Shown: positions 1-8,285 of the stretch, one piece after another
How the letters are laid out: every line of letters starts with the position of its first letter
How positions within the stretch are numbered: position 1 is the stretch's first letter
Assembly (NCBI GenBank): GCA_018241265.1
Contig: JAFEEF010000019.1
Location: forward strand, 1 to 48,200
Direction: 5' to 3'
Length of the DNA: 48,200 nt
Source: Pseudomonadota bacterium
Lineage (GTDB): Bacteria; Pseudomonadota; Gammaproteobacteria; Burkholderiales; Burkholderiaceae_C
Translations under genes and position numbers: made by a program
The notes under the pieces: generated by a model
What the model was told of the DNA's origin: nothing
The model's database searches: none
What the model saw: only the letters and a program-made list of their open reading frames with translations

Positions 1-1440
1 ACCACGCTGAACAACTACGCGCTGCAGACGGTGCCGCAGCCCGGACTGAACTGTCGGCGCGGCTACCAGCCGCGCGGCAAGGTGTTGGGCGGCTCGAGCT
101 CGATCAACGCGATGATCTACGTGCGCGGCGCGCGCGCCGACTACGACCACTGGGCGGCGCTCGGCAACCCGGGCTGGAGCCACGACGAGTTGCTGCCCTA
201 CTTCAAGCGCGCCGAGCACAACGAGCGCGGCGCCGATGCCTGGCATGCGACCGGGGGCCCGCTCAACGTCAAGGATCTGACCAGCCCGAACCGCTTCGGC
301 CCGATCTTCGTCGAGGCGGCGGTGCAGGCCGGCCATGCGCGCAATGCCGACTTCAACGCGGCGACGCAGGAAGGCGTCGGCCTCTATCAGGTCACGCACC
401 GCAACGGCGAGCGCTGCAGCGCGGCCAAGGCCTATCTGACGCCGAACCTCGGCCGGCCCAACCTGCAGGTGCTGACCGGTGCGACGACGACCCGCATCGT
501 GCTCGAAGGCCGGCGTGCGGTCGGGGTCGATGTCGAGGTGGACGGGACGTCGCAGCGCCTGCGGGCTCGCCGCGAAGTGCTGCTGTCGGCCGGCGCCCTG
601 CAGTCGCCGCAGTTGCTGATGCTGTCGGGCATCGGCGCCGGCGCCGCGCTGCAGCGCCACGGCATCGCACCGGTGCACGATTTGCCCGGCGTGGGCGCCA
701 ACCTGCACGACCACGTCGACGTCACGATGGTCGTCGACACGCCCGGCCTCCGCGACCTGTTCGGCGTCTCGTTCGGTGCGCTCGGGCGTCAGATCGCCGG
801 CATCTTCGAATGGCGGCGTCACCGGCGCGGCATGCTGACGACCAACTTCGCCGAAGCCGGCGGCTTCATCCGCAGCCGGCCGGAGGAGACCAGTCCCGAC
901 CTGCAGCTCCATTTCGTCATCGGCAAGCTGATCGACCACGGCCGCAAGACGGTGCTGGGCCACGGCTACTCGTGCCATGTGTGCCTGCTGCGCCCGGCGA
1001 GCCGCGGCAGCGTGACGCTCGCGAGCGCCGATCCGCATGCGGCGCCGCTGATCGATCCGAACTTCCTCGCCGAACGCGACGACGTCGACCGCCTCGTGCG
1101 CGGCTTCAAGGCGATGCGGAGGATCCTCGAGCAGCCGGCCCTCGCGGGCTTTCGCGGCCGCGAGCTGCCGGCATCGGCCTCGGCGCAAAGCGATGCCGAC
1201 ATCGAGGCGTTCGTCCGCAACCGCGCCGATACGATCTACCACCCCGTGGGCAGCTGCCGCATGGGGTCCGGCCCGCTCGACGTCGTCGATGCCGAGCTGC
1301 GCGTGCATGGCGTCGAGCGGCTGCGCGTCGTCGATGCGTCGATCATGCCGCGCATCGTCAGCGGCAACACGAATGCGCCGGTGATCGCGATCGCCGAGAA
1401 GGCTGCCGATCTCGTCAAGGCGGCGGCGCGCGCCGGGTGA
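1..1440 (+). CDS. GMC-family flavin oxidoreductase (choline/alcohol dehydrogenase-like), 5' end outside window
   Basis: The frame is open from base 1 and has no credible start, so the N-terminus with the FAD-binding GxGxxG is missing. The visible part is almost all of a GMC oxidoreductase: the first GMC signature (GGSSSINAMIYVRG) near base 90, the second (GALQSPQLLMLSGIG) near base 592, and the C-terminal HPVGSCRMG whose His (codon near 1240) is the catalytic base, followed by GNTNAPV. Family members oxidise alcohols, choline, glucose or polyethylene glycol with FAD; the substrate here cannot be told. It converges on the ridA-like gene with only 12 bp between. Family assignment is firm, substrate open. 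Confidence 0.93.
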   Translation, partial: TTLNNYALQTVPQPGLNCRRGYQPRGKVLGGSSSINAMIYVRGARADYDHWAALGNPGWSHDELLPYFKRAEHNERGADAWHATGGPLNVKDLTSPNRFGPIFVEAAVQAGHARNADFNAATQEGVGLYQVTHRNGERCSAAKAYLTPNLGRPNLQVLTGATTTRIVLEGRRAVGVDVEVDGTSQRLRARREVLLSAGALQSPQLLMLSGIGAGAALQRHGIAPVHDLPGVGANLHDHVDVTMVVDTPGLRDLFGVSFGALGRQIAGIFEWRRHRRGMLTTNFAEAGGFIRSRPEETSPDLQLHFVIGKLIDHGRKTVLGHGYSCHVCLLRPASRGSVTLASADPHAAPLIDPNFLAERDDVDRLVRGFKAMRRILEQPALAGFRGRELPASASAQSDADIEAFVRNRADTIYHPVGSCRMGSGPLDVVDAELRVHGVERLRVVDASIMPRIVSGNTNAPVIAIAEKAADLVKAAARAG

Positions 1441-1452
1441 GCGCAGCGGGGA

Positions 1453-1836
1453 TCAGCGCTTCAGCGCCGTCACCTCGATCTCGATCTTCATGCGCGGATC
1501 GGCCAGGCCCGCCGAGATCATCATCGCCGCCGGCCGGATTTCACCGAAGTAGCGACGCAGCACCGGCCAGCAGGGCTCGAAGTCCGCGAGGATCGGCAGC
1601 ACGTAGTTGACCCGAACGACGTCGGCGAGGCTCGCACCCGCCTCGCGCAGCACCGCCTCGATGTTCTTCAGGCATTGTTCGGCCTGCACCTGGACATCGT
1701 CCGAGATCGACATCGTCGCGTAGTCGAAGCCGGTGGTACCGGACACGAACACCCAGTCGCCCGCCACGACAGCGCGCGAATAGCCGATCTGCGACTCGAA
1801 CGACGAGCCGGAGCTGATGAGTCTTCTGGTGGTCAA
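1453..1836 (-). CDS. RidA/YjgF/UK114-family protein (enamine/imine deaminase-like)
   Basis: 127 residues, the usual length for RidA-family proteins, which hydrolyse reactive enamine/imine intermediates or have related roles. Visible family features are VFVSGTTGF, VVRVNYVLP and the IRPAAMM segment with the conserved Arg, ending in EIEVTALKR. The start chosen is TTG at 1836, because GGAGA lies about 7 bases upstream and the resulting length fits the family; the open frame runs further upstream but that part is Arg-rich and unlike RidA. Divergent from the PadR regulator, so it could share control with it. The subfamily and true substrate are not resolved. Confidence 0.88.
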   Translation of the reverse strand: MTTRRLISSGSSFESQIGYSRAVVAGDWVFVSGTTGFDYATMSISDDVQVQAEQCLKNIEAVLREAGASLADVVRVNYVLPILADFEPCWPVLRRYFGEIRPAAMMISAGLADPRMKIEIEVTALKR

Positions 1837-1977
1837 GGCATGTCTCCGTGTGTCTGATGCCGTACCGGTCGCGCCGTGCGACCGCGTGCGGCGGCATTCT
1901 GGCGCAACGCCGCGTCGCGCGGCCCCGCCCGGGGCGGCCCGGCCTCGCCATCGAGACCGCAGACGCACGGATGGTAC

Positions 1978-2007
1978 TTGCGTACTCTATAAACATATCG
2001 TACGATA
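1978..2007 (+). promoter_or_regulatory. Candidate promoter and operator for the PadR regulator
   Basis: TTGCGT (1978-1983), a 17-base spacer and TACGAT (2001-2006) fit a sigma-70 promoter. A perfect 12-bp palindrome TATCGTACGATA (1996-2007) covers the -10 box. A bound regulator there would block the polymerase, so autorepression by the His-rich PadR protein is the simple reading. The surroundings are AT-rich against a GC-rich background. This is inferred from sequence shape only. Confidence 0.5.
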
Positions 2008-2038
2008 CATCTATCGATCACTCCCACGAAAGTTCTCC

Positions 2039-2728
2039 ATGCATCCGTTCTTCGAACATTTCCGCCAGCACATCCACCGTCACCACCACGCCGGCCGCGG
2101 CCATTTCCGGCACCACCACGGCTTCGGCTTCAGCCCCGAGCACGGCTTCGGCGGCGACCCGCTGCGCCATGGCGTCGGCCGCGGCCGCAAGCTCGGCTCG
2201 GCCGACCTGCAGCTGCTGCTGCTCGCGTTGCTCGCCGAAAAGCCCAGCCACGGCTACGAGCTGATCAAGGCGCTGGACGAGCGCTCCAACGGCTACTACA
2301 GCCCGAGCCCGGGCATGGTCTATCCGGCGCTCACCTACCTCGAGGAGATCGGCCATGCGAGCGTCGAAGCGCAGGGCAGCAAGAAGCTCTACAGCATCAC
2401 CGAAGCCGGCCTGACGCACGTCGAGCAGAACCGCGCCGCGATCGACGCGCTGCTCGGCCAGATGGCCTGGATCGGGCAGCGCATGGACGACCTGCGCCGC
2501 GCGATGGCAGGCGGCGGCGCCGACGACGACACGGCCGACTTCGACGCGCCGCTCTCCCGTGGCCATCGCGGTCATCGCGGCCGCCCGGATCACGAGGCAC
2601 CCGAAGTCCGGCAGGCACGACGCAACCTGAAGTCCGCGATGATCGAAAAGTCCGGCGCGGACGCCGACGAGCAGCGCCGCATCGCCGAGATCCTCGAACG
2701 CGCCGCGACCGAGATCCGCGGCGGCTGA
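2039..2728 (+). CDS. PadR-family transcriptional regulator with His-rich N-terminus (YqjI-like)
   Basis: 229 residues. Residues 1-40 are extremely His-rich (HRHHH, HFRHHH). They are followed by the PadR winged helix with KPSHGYELIKAL and SPGMVYPALTYLEE, then helical dimerisation sequence and a second His/Arg patch (GHRGHRGRPDH). The same architecture is known in E. coli YqjI, a nickel-responsive repressor of a ferric reductase gene, so metal sensing through the His tail is likely. The ATG at 2039 is chosen because the His-rich tail starts there and the candidate promoter ends just upstream; no strong ribosome site is visible. The usual yqjH partner is not adjacent, so its target is unknown apart from its own promoter. 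Confidence 0.88.
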   Translation: MHPFFEHFRQHIHRHHHAGRGHFRHHHGFGFSPEHGFGGDPLRHGVGRGRKLGSADLQLLLLALLAEKPSHGYELIKALDERSNGYYSPSPGMVYPALTYLEEIGHASVEAQGSKKLYSITEAGLTHVEQNRAAIDALLGQMAWIGQRMDDLRRAMAGGGADDDTADFDAPLSRGHRGHRGRPDHEAPEVRQARRNLKSAMIEKSGADADEQRRIAEILERAATEIRGG

Positions 2729-2809
2729 CCGCTCGCCCCGAAGGGTCCGGCATCGAATGGCCGGCAGGCGTGGCCCACAATCGGCCGCCTACACTGCCGC
2801 AGCCGTTCC

Positions 2810-4762
2810 ATGTCCGATCCGAGTGCCGCCGTACCGACCACCGCTCCGTACGGGAGTTGGGAGTCGCCGATCACCGCCGAGCTGATCGCCTGCGGCACGA
2901 TCCGGCTCGGCCAGATCGCGATCGGCGGGCCCGACGGCCGCGACATCTACTGGAGCGAAGGCCGGCCGCAGGAGCAGGGCCGCAGCGTGGTCGTGCGGCA
3001 TCGGCCGGACGGCCGCCAGCAAGATCTGAATCCGGCGCCGTTCAACGCCCGCACGCTGGTGCACGAGTACGGCGGCGGCGCCTATGCGCTGGTCGACGGC
3101 GAGACGCTCTGCTTCTGCCACTACGACGACCAGCGCCTCTACCTCAGCGGACCGGACGGCCAGCCGCACGCACTGACGCACGGCACGGACCTGCGCTATG
3201 CCGACGCGGTCCACGACCGCATGCGCGGGCGCCTGATCGCGGTGCGCGAAGACCACCGTCAGCCCGGCCGCGAAGCGATCAACACGCTGGTCGCGGTCGA
3301 CCTCGCGACCGGCGACGAGCGCGTGCTCGCCGAAGGTCACGACTTCTATTCCAACCCGCAGCCGAGCCCCGACGGCAAACGGCTGGCGTGGCTGAGCTGG
3401 GACCATCCGGCGATGCCGTGGGACGGCACGACCTTGTGGCTCGCCGACGTACAGGCCGACGGCACGCTGGCGGCACCGACCGCCGTTGCCGGCGGCACCG
3501 AGGAATCGATCTTCCAGCCGCTCTGGTCACCGTCCGGCGACTTGCACTTCGTCTCCGACCGCAGCGGCTGGTGGAACCTGTACCGCCTGCGCGGCGGCAC
3601 CGTCGAGGCCGTGCACCCGATGGCGGCCGAGTTCGGTACGCCGCAATGGATCTTCGGCATGTCGCGCTACGGCTTCGACGCGCAGGGCCGCATCGTCTGC
3701 GCGCCGGAGGCCGACGGCGACTCGTTCCTGCTGGTCATCGACGGCAACGACGCGACCCGCATGGCGACGCCGTACCGCTCGATCGGCGAGCTGCGCGTCG
3801 GCGCCGACTTCATCGTCTTCAACGGCGCGTCGGCGACCGAAGCCGAAGCGATCGTGCGCCTCGACTTGGCGACCGGCGCGCACGACGTGTTGCGCCGCTC
3901 CAGCCGCCATGCGGTCGACCCCGCCTGCGTGTCGGCCGCCGAGGCCATCGCGTTCCGCGGCGCCGGCGGGCTCGAGTCGCATGCCTTCTACTACGCGCCG
4001 CGCAACCCGCGCTTCCAGGGCGCGACCGGCGCGCGGCCGCCGTTGCTCGTCATCGGCCATGGCGGACCGACCAGCGCGACCAGCGCCGGCCTGAAGTGGG
4101 GCATCCAGTTCTGGACCAGCCGCGGCTTCGCCGTCGTCGACGTCAACTACGGCGGCAGCCACGGCTACGGCCGCGCCTACCGGCAACGCCTCGATGGCCG
4201 CTGGGGCGAAGTCGACGTCGACGACTCCATCGCCGCTGCGCGTCATCTCGTCGAGCGCGGCGCGGTGGACCCGGCGCAGGTCGCCATCCGCGGCGCCAGC
4301 GCCGGTGGCTACACGACGCTGGCGGCCCTGACCTTCCGCGACTTCTTCAAGGCCGGCGCCAGCCACTACGGCATCGGCGACCTCGAGGCGCTAGCGCACG
4401 ACACGCACAAGTTCGAGTCGCGCTACCTCGACCGCCTGATCGGCCCCTATCCGGAGCGGCGCGACCTCTACGTCGCACGCTCGCCGGTCCATCACGCCGA
4501 GCGGCTGTCGAGCGCGATGATCCTGTTCCAGGGCGCCGAGGACAAGGCGGTGCCGCCCGGCCAGGCCGAGGCGATGTATGCCGCGGTGCGAGCCAAGAGC
4601 CTGCCGGTGGCCTACCTGCTGTTCGCCGGCGAGCAGCACGGCTTTCGGCGTGCCGAAACGATACGGCGCGTGTTCGAGGCGGAGTTGTACTTCTACGGAC
4701 GCGTGTTCGCCTTCCGGCCGGCCGGCGACATCGAGCCGGTGCCGATCGACAACCTGTCCTGA
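2810..4762 (+). CDS. S9-family serine peptidase (prolyl oligopeptidase / acylaminoacyl peptidase-like)
   Basis: 650 residues with the two-part layout of S9 peptidases. An N-terminal beta-propeller region comes first (residues about 1-390, with repeats such as SPDGKRLAWLSWD and SPSGDLHFVSDRSGWW). A C-terminal alpha/beta hydrolase follows, with HGGP oxyanion sequence, GASAGG (Ser497), GAEDKAVPP (Asp578) and EQHGF (His610) as the triad. No signal peptide is evident, so it is probably cytoplasmic and cleaves short or N-acylated peptides. A TACACT box at 2790-2795 could be its -10 element and would give a short leader. It stands alone between the PadR gene and an unrecognised gene. Confidence 0.92.
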   Translation: MSDPSAAVPTTAPYGSWESPITAELIACGTIRLGQIAIGGPDGRDIYWSEGRPQEQGRSVVVRHRPDGRQQDLNPAPFNARTLVHEYGGGAYALVDGETLCFCHYDDQRLYLSGPDGQPHALTHGTDLRYADAVHDRMRGRLIAVREDHRQPGREAINTLVAVDLATGDERVLAEGHDFYSNPQPSPDGKRLAWLSWDHPAMPWDGTTLWLADVQADGTLAAPTAVAGGTEESIFQPLWSPSGDLHFVSDRSGWWNLYRLRGGTVEAVHPMAAEFGTPQWIFGMSRYGFDAQGRIVCAPEADGDSFLLVIDGNDATRMATPYRSIGELRVGADFIVFNGASATEAEAIVRLDLATGAHDVLRRSSRHAVDPACVSAAEAIAFRGAGGLESHAFYYAPRNPRFQGATGARPPLLVIGHGGPTSATSAGLKWGIQFWTSRGFAVVDVNYGGSHGYGRAYRQRLDGRWGEVDVDDSIAAARHLVERGAVDPAQVAIRGASAGGYTTLAALTFRDFFKAGASHYGIGDLEALAHDTHKFESRYLDRLIGPYPERRDLYVARSPVHHAERLSSAMILFQGAEDKAVPPGQAEAMYAAVRAKSLPVAYLLFAGEQHGFRRAETIRRVFEAELYFYGRVFAFRPAGDIEPVPIDNLS

Positions 4763-4875
4763 CTCGCACCCGGCGGCGCCTGCATCCGCGTACGCCGGTT
4801 GCAGCTTGATGCGCTTGCTCACCGGCTCGCGCCGCGGCGCCCACTACGCTGCGCAGCCCGCTGGAGGTGTGAGAG

Positions 4876-5355
4876 ATGAAGGATTCCTGGCGTACGGCCT
4901 GGCAGGGCCGCGACATCGTCGTCTACTGCAACGAGAACGAGGCCGATCGGCTGCACGCGGACGACATAGAACGGGTCGTGCTGGTGCACCACGGCTCCGG
5001 CGAGTCCCCGGGCGACCTGGTGCGCACGCTGGTCGAGATCGGACCGGACTGGCTGCTCTTCGATGCAGATACCGGCTTTGCCGGCCGCGTCAATTTCGAG
5101 CGTCAGGCATTCTGGGCCGAGCGGGGTTGCGTCTATTGGGTGCCGGAGGCGCGCGCACCGCTGCCTCTGCGCCTGCGCCGCGGACGCTGGCTGCGCAGCG
5201 CCCCTTCCTACTCGCGCGTGCCGCACGGCGAATTGGCGCCGATCATCGAGCGCTGGCCGCTGCAGGGACCGCAAACCTGGGAGCAGCGGAAATGGCGGCG
5301 CATCGAGCGCAACCGCCCGTTCGCGCCGGACGCGACCGACCGGCTCCGCGCCTGA
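4876..5355 (+). CDS. Hypothetical protein, 159 residues
   Basis: I do not recognise the family. A strong ribosome site (GGAGG about 9 bases before ATG) and normal codon use for this genome support a real gene. The protein is soluble, without signal peptide or membrane segment. It opens with alternating hydrophobic segments (DIVVYCNEN, IERVVLVHHG, DWLLFDADTG) that suggest a small alpha/beta fold, and ends in an Arg- and Trp-rich tail. A perfect terminator follows 25 bases after the stop. There is no operon partner to suggest a role. Confidence 0.72.
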   Translation: MKDSWRTAWQGRDIVVYCNENEADRLHADDIERVVLVHHGSGESPGDLVRTLVEIGPDWLLFDADTGFAGRVNFERQAFWAERGCVYWVPEARAPLPLRLRRGRWLRSAPSYSRVPHGELAPIIERWPLQGPQTWEQRKWRRIERNRPFAPDATDRLRA

Positions 5356-5380
5356 AGGCGCAGCGCCGCAGCCCTCCAGC

Positions 5381-5406
5381 AAAAAGCCCGGCGAGCCGGG
5401 CTTTTT
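5381..5406. terminator. Bidirectional Rho-independent terminator
   Basis: A perfect 12-bp inverted repeat has arms AAAAAGCCCGGC (5381-5392) and GCCGGGCTTTTT (5395-5406). It lies between two converging genes (stops at 5355 and 5411). The GC stem is flanked by A on one side and T on the other, so it can end transcription from both directions. Confidence 0.92.
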
Positions 5407-5410
5407 GTCG

Positions 5411-5590
5411 TCAGGCGGCCGGCTTGGCGGCGGCCTTCTTCTTCGAGTGATGCTTCTTGTGGCTCTTCTTGGCCGCGTGGACCTTGGCCGGCGCTTCAGC
5501 GGCAGCGGGTGCTGCGGCCGGCGCGGGCGACTGGGCATGGGCGACCAGGCCGAACGCGGATGCGAGAACGAGGGCGACGATCTTCTTCAT
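5411..5590 (-). CDS. Small secreted Ala/Lys/His-rich basic protein
   Basis: 59 residues starting at MKKIVALVLASAFGLVAHA, a clean Sec signal peptide with an AHA-type cleavage site. The mature part is about 40 residues of Ala/Pro followed by Lys/His runs (KKSHKKHHSKKK) and no hydrophobic core. Such composition recalls acid-shock and other periplasmic basic peptides, but homology is not claimed. The start is set by the signal peptide; an upstream in-frame Met at 5683 would bury it. It ends just before the shared terminator. Confidence 0.72.
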   Translation of the reverse strand: MKKIVALVLASAFGLVAHAQSPAPAAAPAAAEAPAKVHAAKKSHKKHHSKKKAAAKPAA

Positions 5591-5741
5591 GAGGATGGGC
5601 TCCGGGGTGGACGAACGACGAGCGCGAACTGCTCGCCCGGTCCAACGTCGCCGATCGGCGACGCGTTGACACGAAAGCGGCACAAAGTCACACGCTGCAT
5701 GCCGCGGTAAGCCTGGTTACCGCCTGCTTCGTACCGGGCCG

Positions 5742-6599
5742 CTAGACGAAGCGGCCCTCGCGCAGCCACTTCGTCGTCACCCACTTCTCGCCCGCGAGCA
5801 CCGGCGTTCCGCCATGCAGAGACCGCGTGATCGGATGCGGCCGGTCGTAGCTGAAGAAGACGGCGTTGCCCTTGATCGGCGCGACTTCCAGCCCGACGTC
5901 CGGAAACACCGTCGAGCCGCCGCGCTCCGGCGTGTTCAGATAGCACACCAGCGACGCCACGCGCTGGCCGCCGCGCCGCAGGATGCTGGGCGTGCCGGAC
6001 TGTTCGGGATCGAAATAGTCGTAGTGGGGCTTGTACTCCGCGCCGGGGCGATAGCGCAGCACCTGCAACCCTTCGCCGTTCTCGACCGGCCAGTTCAGCA
6101 GCGCGGCGATGCGCGCTTCGATCCGTTTGCACACCGCATGCTCGCCGCGGTCGAAGAACATGCCTTCGCTGGTGCGGGCCGAATTGACCTCGCTGCCGCC
6201 GGTGGCGGTCTCGACCGTTTCGGAGCGTGCCAGCCGAGCCCGCGCCAGTTCGATCATCTCGTCGCATTCGTCGTCGGCGATCAGGCCGCCGAACACGACG
6301 ATGCGCGGCGAGCGCATCGTCAGCAGCACCGTGACGTCACGGTCCACGGCATGCAGATGCGGCCGCATGTCGTCGAGATCGGGCTCCGGCACCGGTACGC
6401 CGGGCGGCAGCTTCAATCCCTTCGGACCGCCCTCGTCGAGGTGTCTCGTCAGGGTCTCTTCGAGCGCCGTCAACGCCACATCCTCGTTCCAGCCGCTGGC
6501 GCACATCGACTTCAGCACCGCCTCGGGCGATTGCCCGGCCGACGCCTGTTCGATGATCCACTGGCGCAACTCGGCGGTGATCGGCTGGGCATGGCTCAT
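5742..6599 (-). CDS. 2-oxoglutarate/Fe(II)-dependent dioxygenase, prolyl 4-hydroxylase-like
   Basis: 285 residues. The C-terminal half is a P4H-type jelly roll: HYD gives the iron ligands His192 and Asp194, with distal His262 and Lys272 (EKWVTTKW) for 2-oxoglutarate. RYRPGAEYKPHYDYF and ERGGSTVFP are typical of the family. The N-terminal 65 residues form a separate helical segment (ELRQWIIEQASAGQSPEAVL) seen in bacterial members and possibly used for substrate binding. The likely reaction is hydroxylation of a protein side chain, with the target unknown. Stands alone; its 3' end faces the small secreted protein gene. Confidence 0.9.
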   Translation of the reverse strand: MSHAQPITAELRQWIIEQASAGQSPEAVLKSMCASGWNEDVALTALEETLTRHLDEGGPKGLKLPPGVPVPEPDLDDMRPHLHAVDRDVTVLLTMRSPRIVVFGGLIADDECDEMIELARARLARSETVETATGGSEVNSARTSEGMFFDRGEHAVCKRIEARIAALLNWPVENGEGLQVLRYRPGAEYKPHYDYFDPEQSGTPSILRRGGQRVASLVCYLNTPERGGSTVFPDVGLEVAPIKGNAVFFSYDRPHPITRSLHGGTPVLAGEKWVTTKWLREGRFV

Positions 6600-6639
6600 G
6601 CCCGGATTCTGCCGCAGGACGACGTCCGCTCCCGTCGCG

Positions 6640-7062
6640 TCAGCCCGCGAAGCTCCAGTTGACCGTCTGCAGACTGCCGCCGCCGATGTTCACGCTGCGG
6701 CGCTCGGTCTTGCCGTGCCAGGTGGTCTCGAGCGTGTAGCTGCCGGCCGGCAGCTTGACCATCACGATCGGCCCGGCGTTGGCCACCGACAGCACGTCGC
6801 CCTTGGCCGACGCGAGCCGCAGGTTTTCCGTCACGACGTACTCGCCGCCGCGACCGCTCATCACGACCTTGAGCGTGTAGCCGCCCTGCTGCGCGGCCAT
6901 CGCATCGCGATCTTCCTGTCCGGCGCCGCCGCTCATGTAATCGATGCCGTTCGCGGTCTGCCGTGCGACCGGTGCGCCCTTGCCCGTGGCGGGCTGCGCC
7001 GCGACCCAGGACGTGGCTGCGGCCAGACTCAGCGCAATCGCCGCGATCTGCTTGACGTTCAT
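6640..7062 (-). CDS. Secreted protein with carboxypeptidase-regulatory-like (beta-sandwich) fold
   Basis: 140 residues. ATG at 7062 is preceded by AGGAG at good spacing and starts a signal peptide (MNVKQIAAIALSLAAATSWVAA). The mature protein has short beta-strand segments, including GGYTLKVVMSGRGGEYV, VMVKLPAGSYTLETTW and SVNIGGGSLQTVNWSF. This is the usual look of small periplasmic proteins annotated as carboxypeptidase regulatory-like. No catalytic residues are seen; a binding or structural role in the periplasm is an inference. Stop at 6640 is about 40 bp from the dioxygenase start, in the same direction, so cotranscription is possible. Confidence 0.75.
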   Translation of the reverse strand: MNVKQIAAIALSLAAATSWVAAQPATGKGAPVARQTANGIDYMSGGAGQEDRDAMAAQQGGYTLKVVMSGRGGEYVVTENLRLASAKGDVLSVANAGPIVMVKLPAGSYTLETTWHGKTERRSVNIGGGSLQTVNWSFAG

Positions 7063-7167
7063 ATCGACTCCTTCTGCTGCTCGAGCGCAGGAAAAGACTG
7101 TCGACGACACGTGCGCCGCGTCCGGTCGGACAACGACGGAAACGGCGGTCGGTGCCGGCCTACGGCC

Positions 7168-7302
7168 TCATCGAACCGCCGGCAGGCTGAGCAGCAGCGC
7201 CAGCAGCGCAAAAGCCAGCACGATGCCGAGACACAGCACCGCCAGTCCCGGCGTGCGTGCGACGATGGTCGATATTTCGCTCGGGTCGATGCGCTTGCTC
7301 AT
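7168..7302 (-). CDS. Small single-span membrane protein (44 residues)
   Basis: The frame reads MSKRIDPSEISTIVARTPG and then a strong hydrophobic span of about 22 residues (LAVLCLGIVLAFALLALLL), ending in PAVR. The polar-then-TM layout with an Arg-containing tail looks like a real bitopic protein. No clear ribosome site. A second tiny membrane protein lies 76 bp upstream on the same strand. Function unknown. Confidence 0.5.
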   Translation of the reverse strand: MSKRIDPSEISTIVARTPGLAVLCLGIVLAFALLALLLSLPAVR

Positions 7303-7378
7303 GGCCAGCAGATTGTGCCGACGCCAACGGCGTGCGCCGCAACGGACATCCTCCCGATTGAGGAAGCGCCCGGCCGGG

Positions 7379-7495
7379 TCAGGCGGCGGTCGCGACTGCA
7401 TAGAGAACGACGGTCGCGAGCAGCGCGGCGCAGAACACCGTCCAGTAATCGAGCAGGCCGAGCGGGCGTTCCAACCGGGTGACGAGGCGCTTCAT
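7379..7495 (-). CDS. Small membrane protein (38 residues)
   Basis: Starts MKRLVTRLERPLGLLDYW, followed by the hydrophobic stretch TVFCAALLATVVLYAVATAA to the stop. A basic N-terminus and one membrane span are evident. The ribosome site is weak. It lies upstream of, and in line with, another small membrane protein (7168-7302); the two may form a pair. No family is recognised. Confidence 0.45.
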   Translation of the reverse strand: MKRLVTRLERPLGLLDYWTVFCAALLATVVLYAVATAA

Positions 7496-7597
7496 GCACC
7501 CATGTTCAGGCGGGCCCTGGCAGGCAGCCATTCCTCGAATCGGGGATGCCCACCGCTTCGCGGGGGGCGCGCGATCAGCTTTGCGAACCGGCGCAGA

Positions 7598-8266
7598 TCA
7601 GGCAGCTTCCGCAGGCCAGCGGAGCCGGTGTCCGTAGCGCTGCTCGAAGCGCGTCAGGTCCTCTTCGCTGTCCAGATCGACGACGTAGTGCCGGTTGTCC
7701 GTCTCGTACGCCATGACCTGCTCGGGATGCGCCGCGCGCCATTGCCGGCAGCCGACGCTGGCCTCGCCGGCGAGGATCTGCTGCCGCAGGTCGGCGCTGA
7801 AGATCAGCGGATGGCCGGGCTCGCCGGCGACCTGCGGCACGACGAGCTCGTGCGTGCCGCGCCGCTTGTAGGCGCCGATCAGCGCATTGACGTCATGCGC
7901 GTCGACGAGCGGCTGATCGGCCAGCGCGACCAGCACCGCGTCGACGCGGCTCGTCAGCGCCGCGAGGCCGATGCGCAGCGAGCCGGCCTGTCCCGCGTCG
8001 GGATCGGGATTGCGCACCAGCGTGACCGGGAAATCCGCCACCAGCGGCTCGATCGCGTCGGCATGGTGGCCGAGCACGACGACCACCTCGTCGACACCCG
8101 CGCCCGACAGCGCGATGAGCTGGCGCCGGATCAACGGCACGCCGCCCAACTGCAGCAGCGACTTCGGCCGCCGTCCCATGCGCATGCCGGCACCGGCCGC
8201 GAGCAGCACCGCGCCCACCGCGAGGCGGCTGTAGAGACCGCCGCCCGCCTTCAGCAAACAACCCAT
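7598..8266 (-). CDS. MocA/MobA-like nucleotidyltransferase (probable molybdopterin cytidylyltransferase)
   Basis: 222 residues with the NTP-transferase signature VLLAAGAGMRMGRRPKSLL at residues about 20-38, followed by GVPLIRR, VLGHHAD and ALADQPLVDA with the metal-binding Asp. The GEPGHPLIF segment is typical of MocA-type enzymes. These transfer CMP from CTP to Mo-molybdopterin to make MCD, the cofactor form used by CO dehydrogenase. As the last gene of the cox cluster, 38 bp after xdhC, it most likely supplies MCD to CoxL. Cytidylyl rather than guanylyl specificity is inferred from this context and the XdhC neighbour. Confidence 0.87.
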   Translation of the reverse strand: MGCLLKAGGGLYSRLAVGAVLLAAGAGMRMGRRPKSLLQLGGVPLIRRQLIALSGAGVDEVVVVLGHHADAIEPLVADFPVTLVRNPDPDAGQAGSLRIGLAALTSRVDAVLVALADQPLVDAHDVNALIGAYKRRGTHELVVPQVAGEPGHPLIFSADLRQQILAGEASVGCRQWRAAHPEQVMAYETDNRHYVVDLDSEEDLTRFEQRYGHRLRWPAEAA

Positions 8267-8285
8267 CGCAGCGCCTCGTTCAGTT

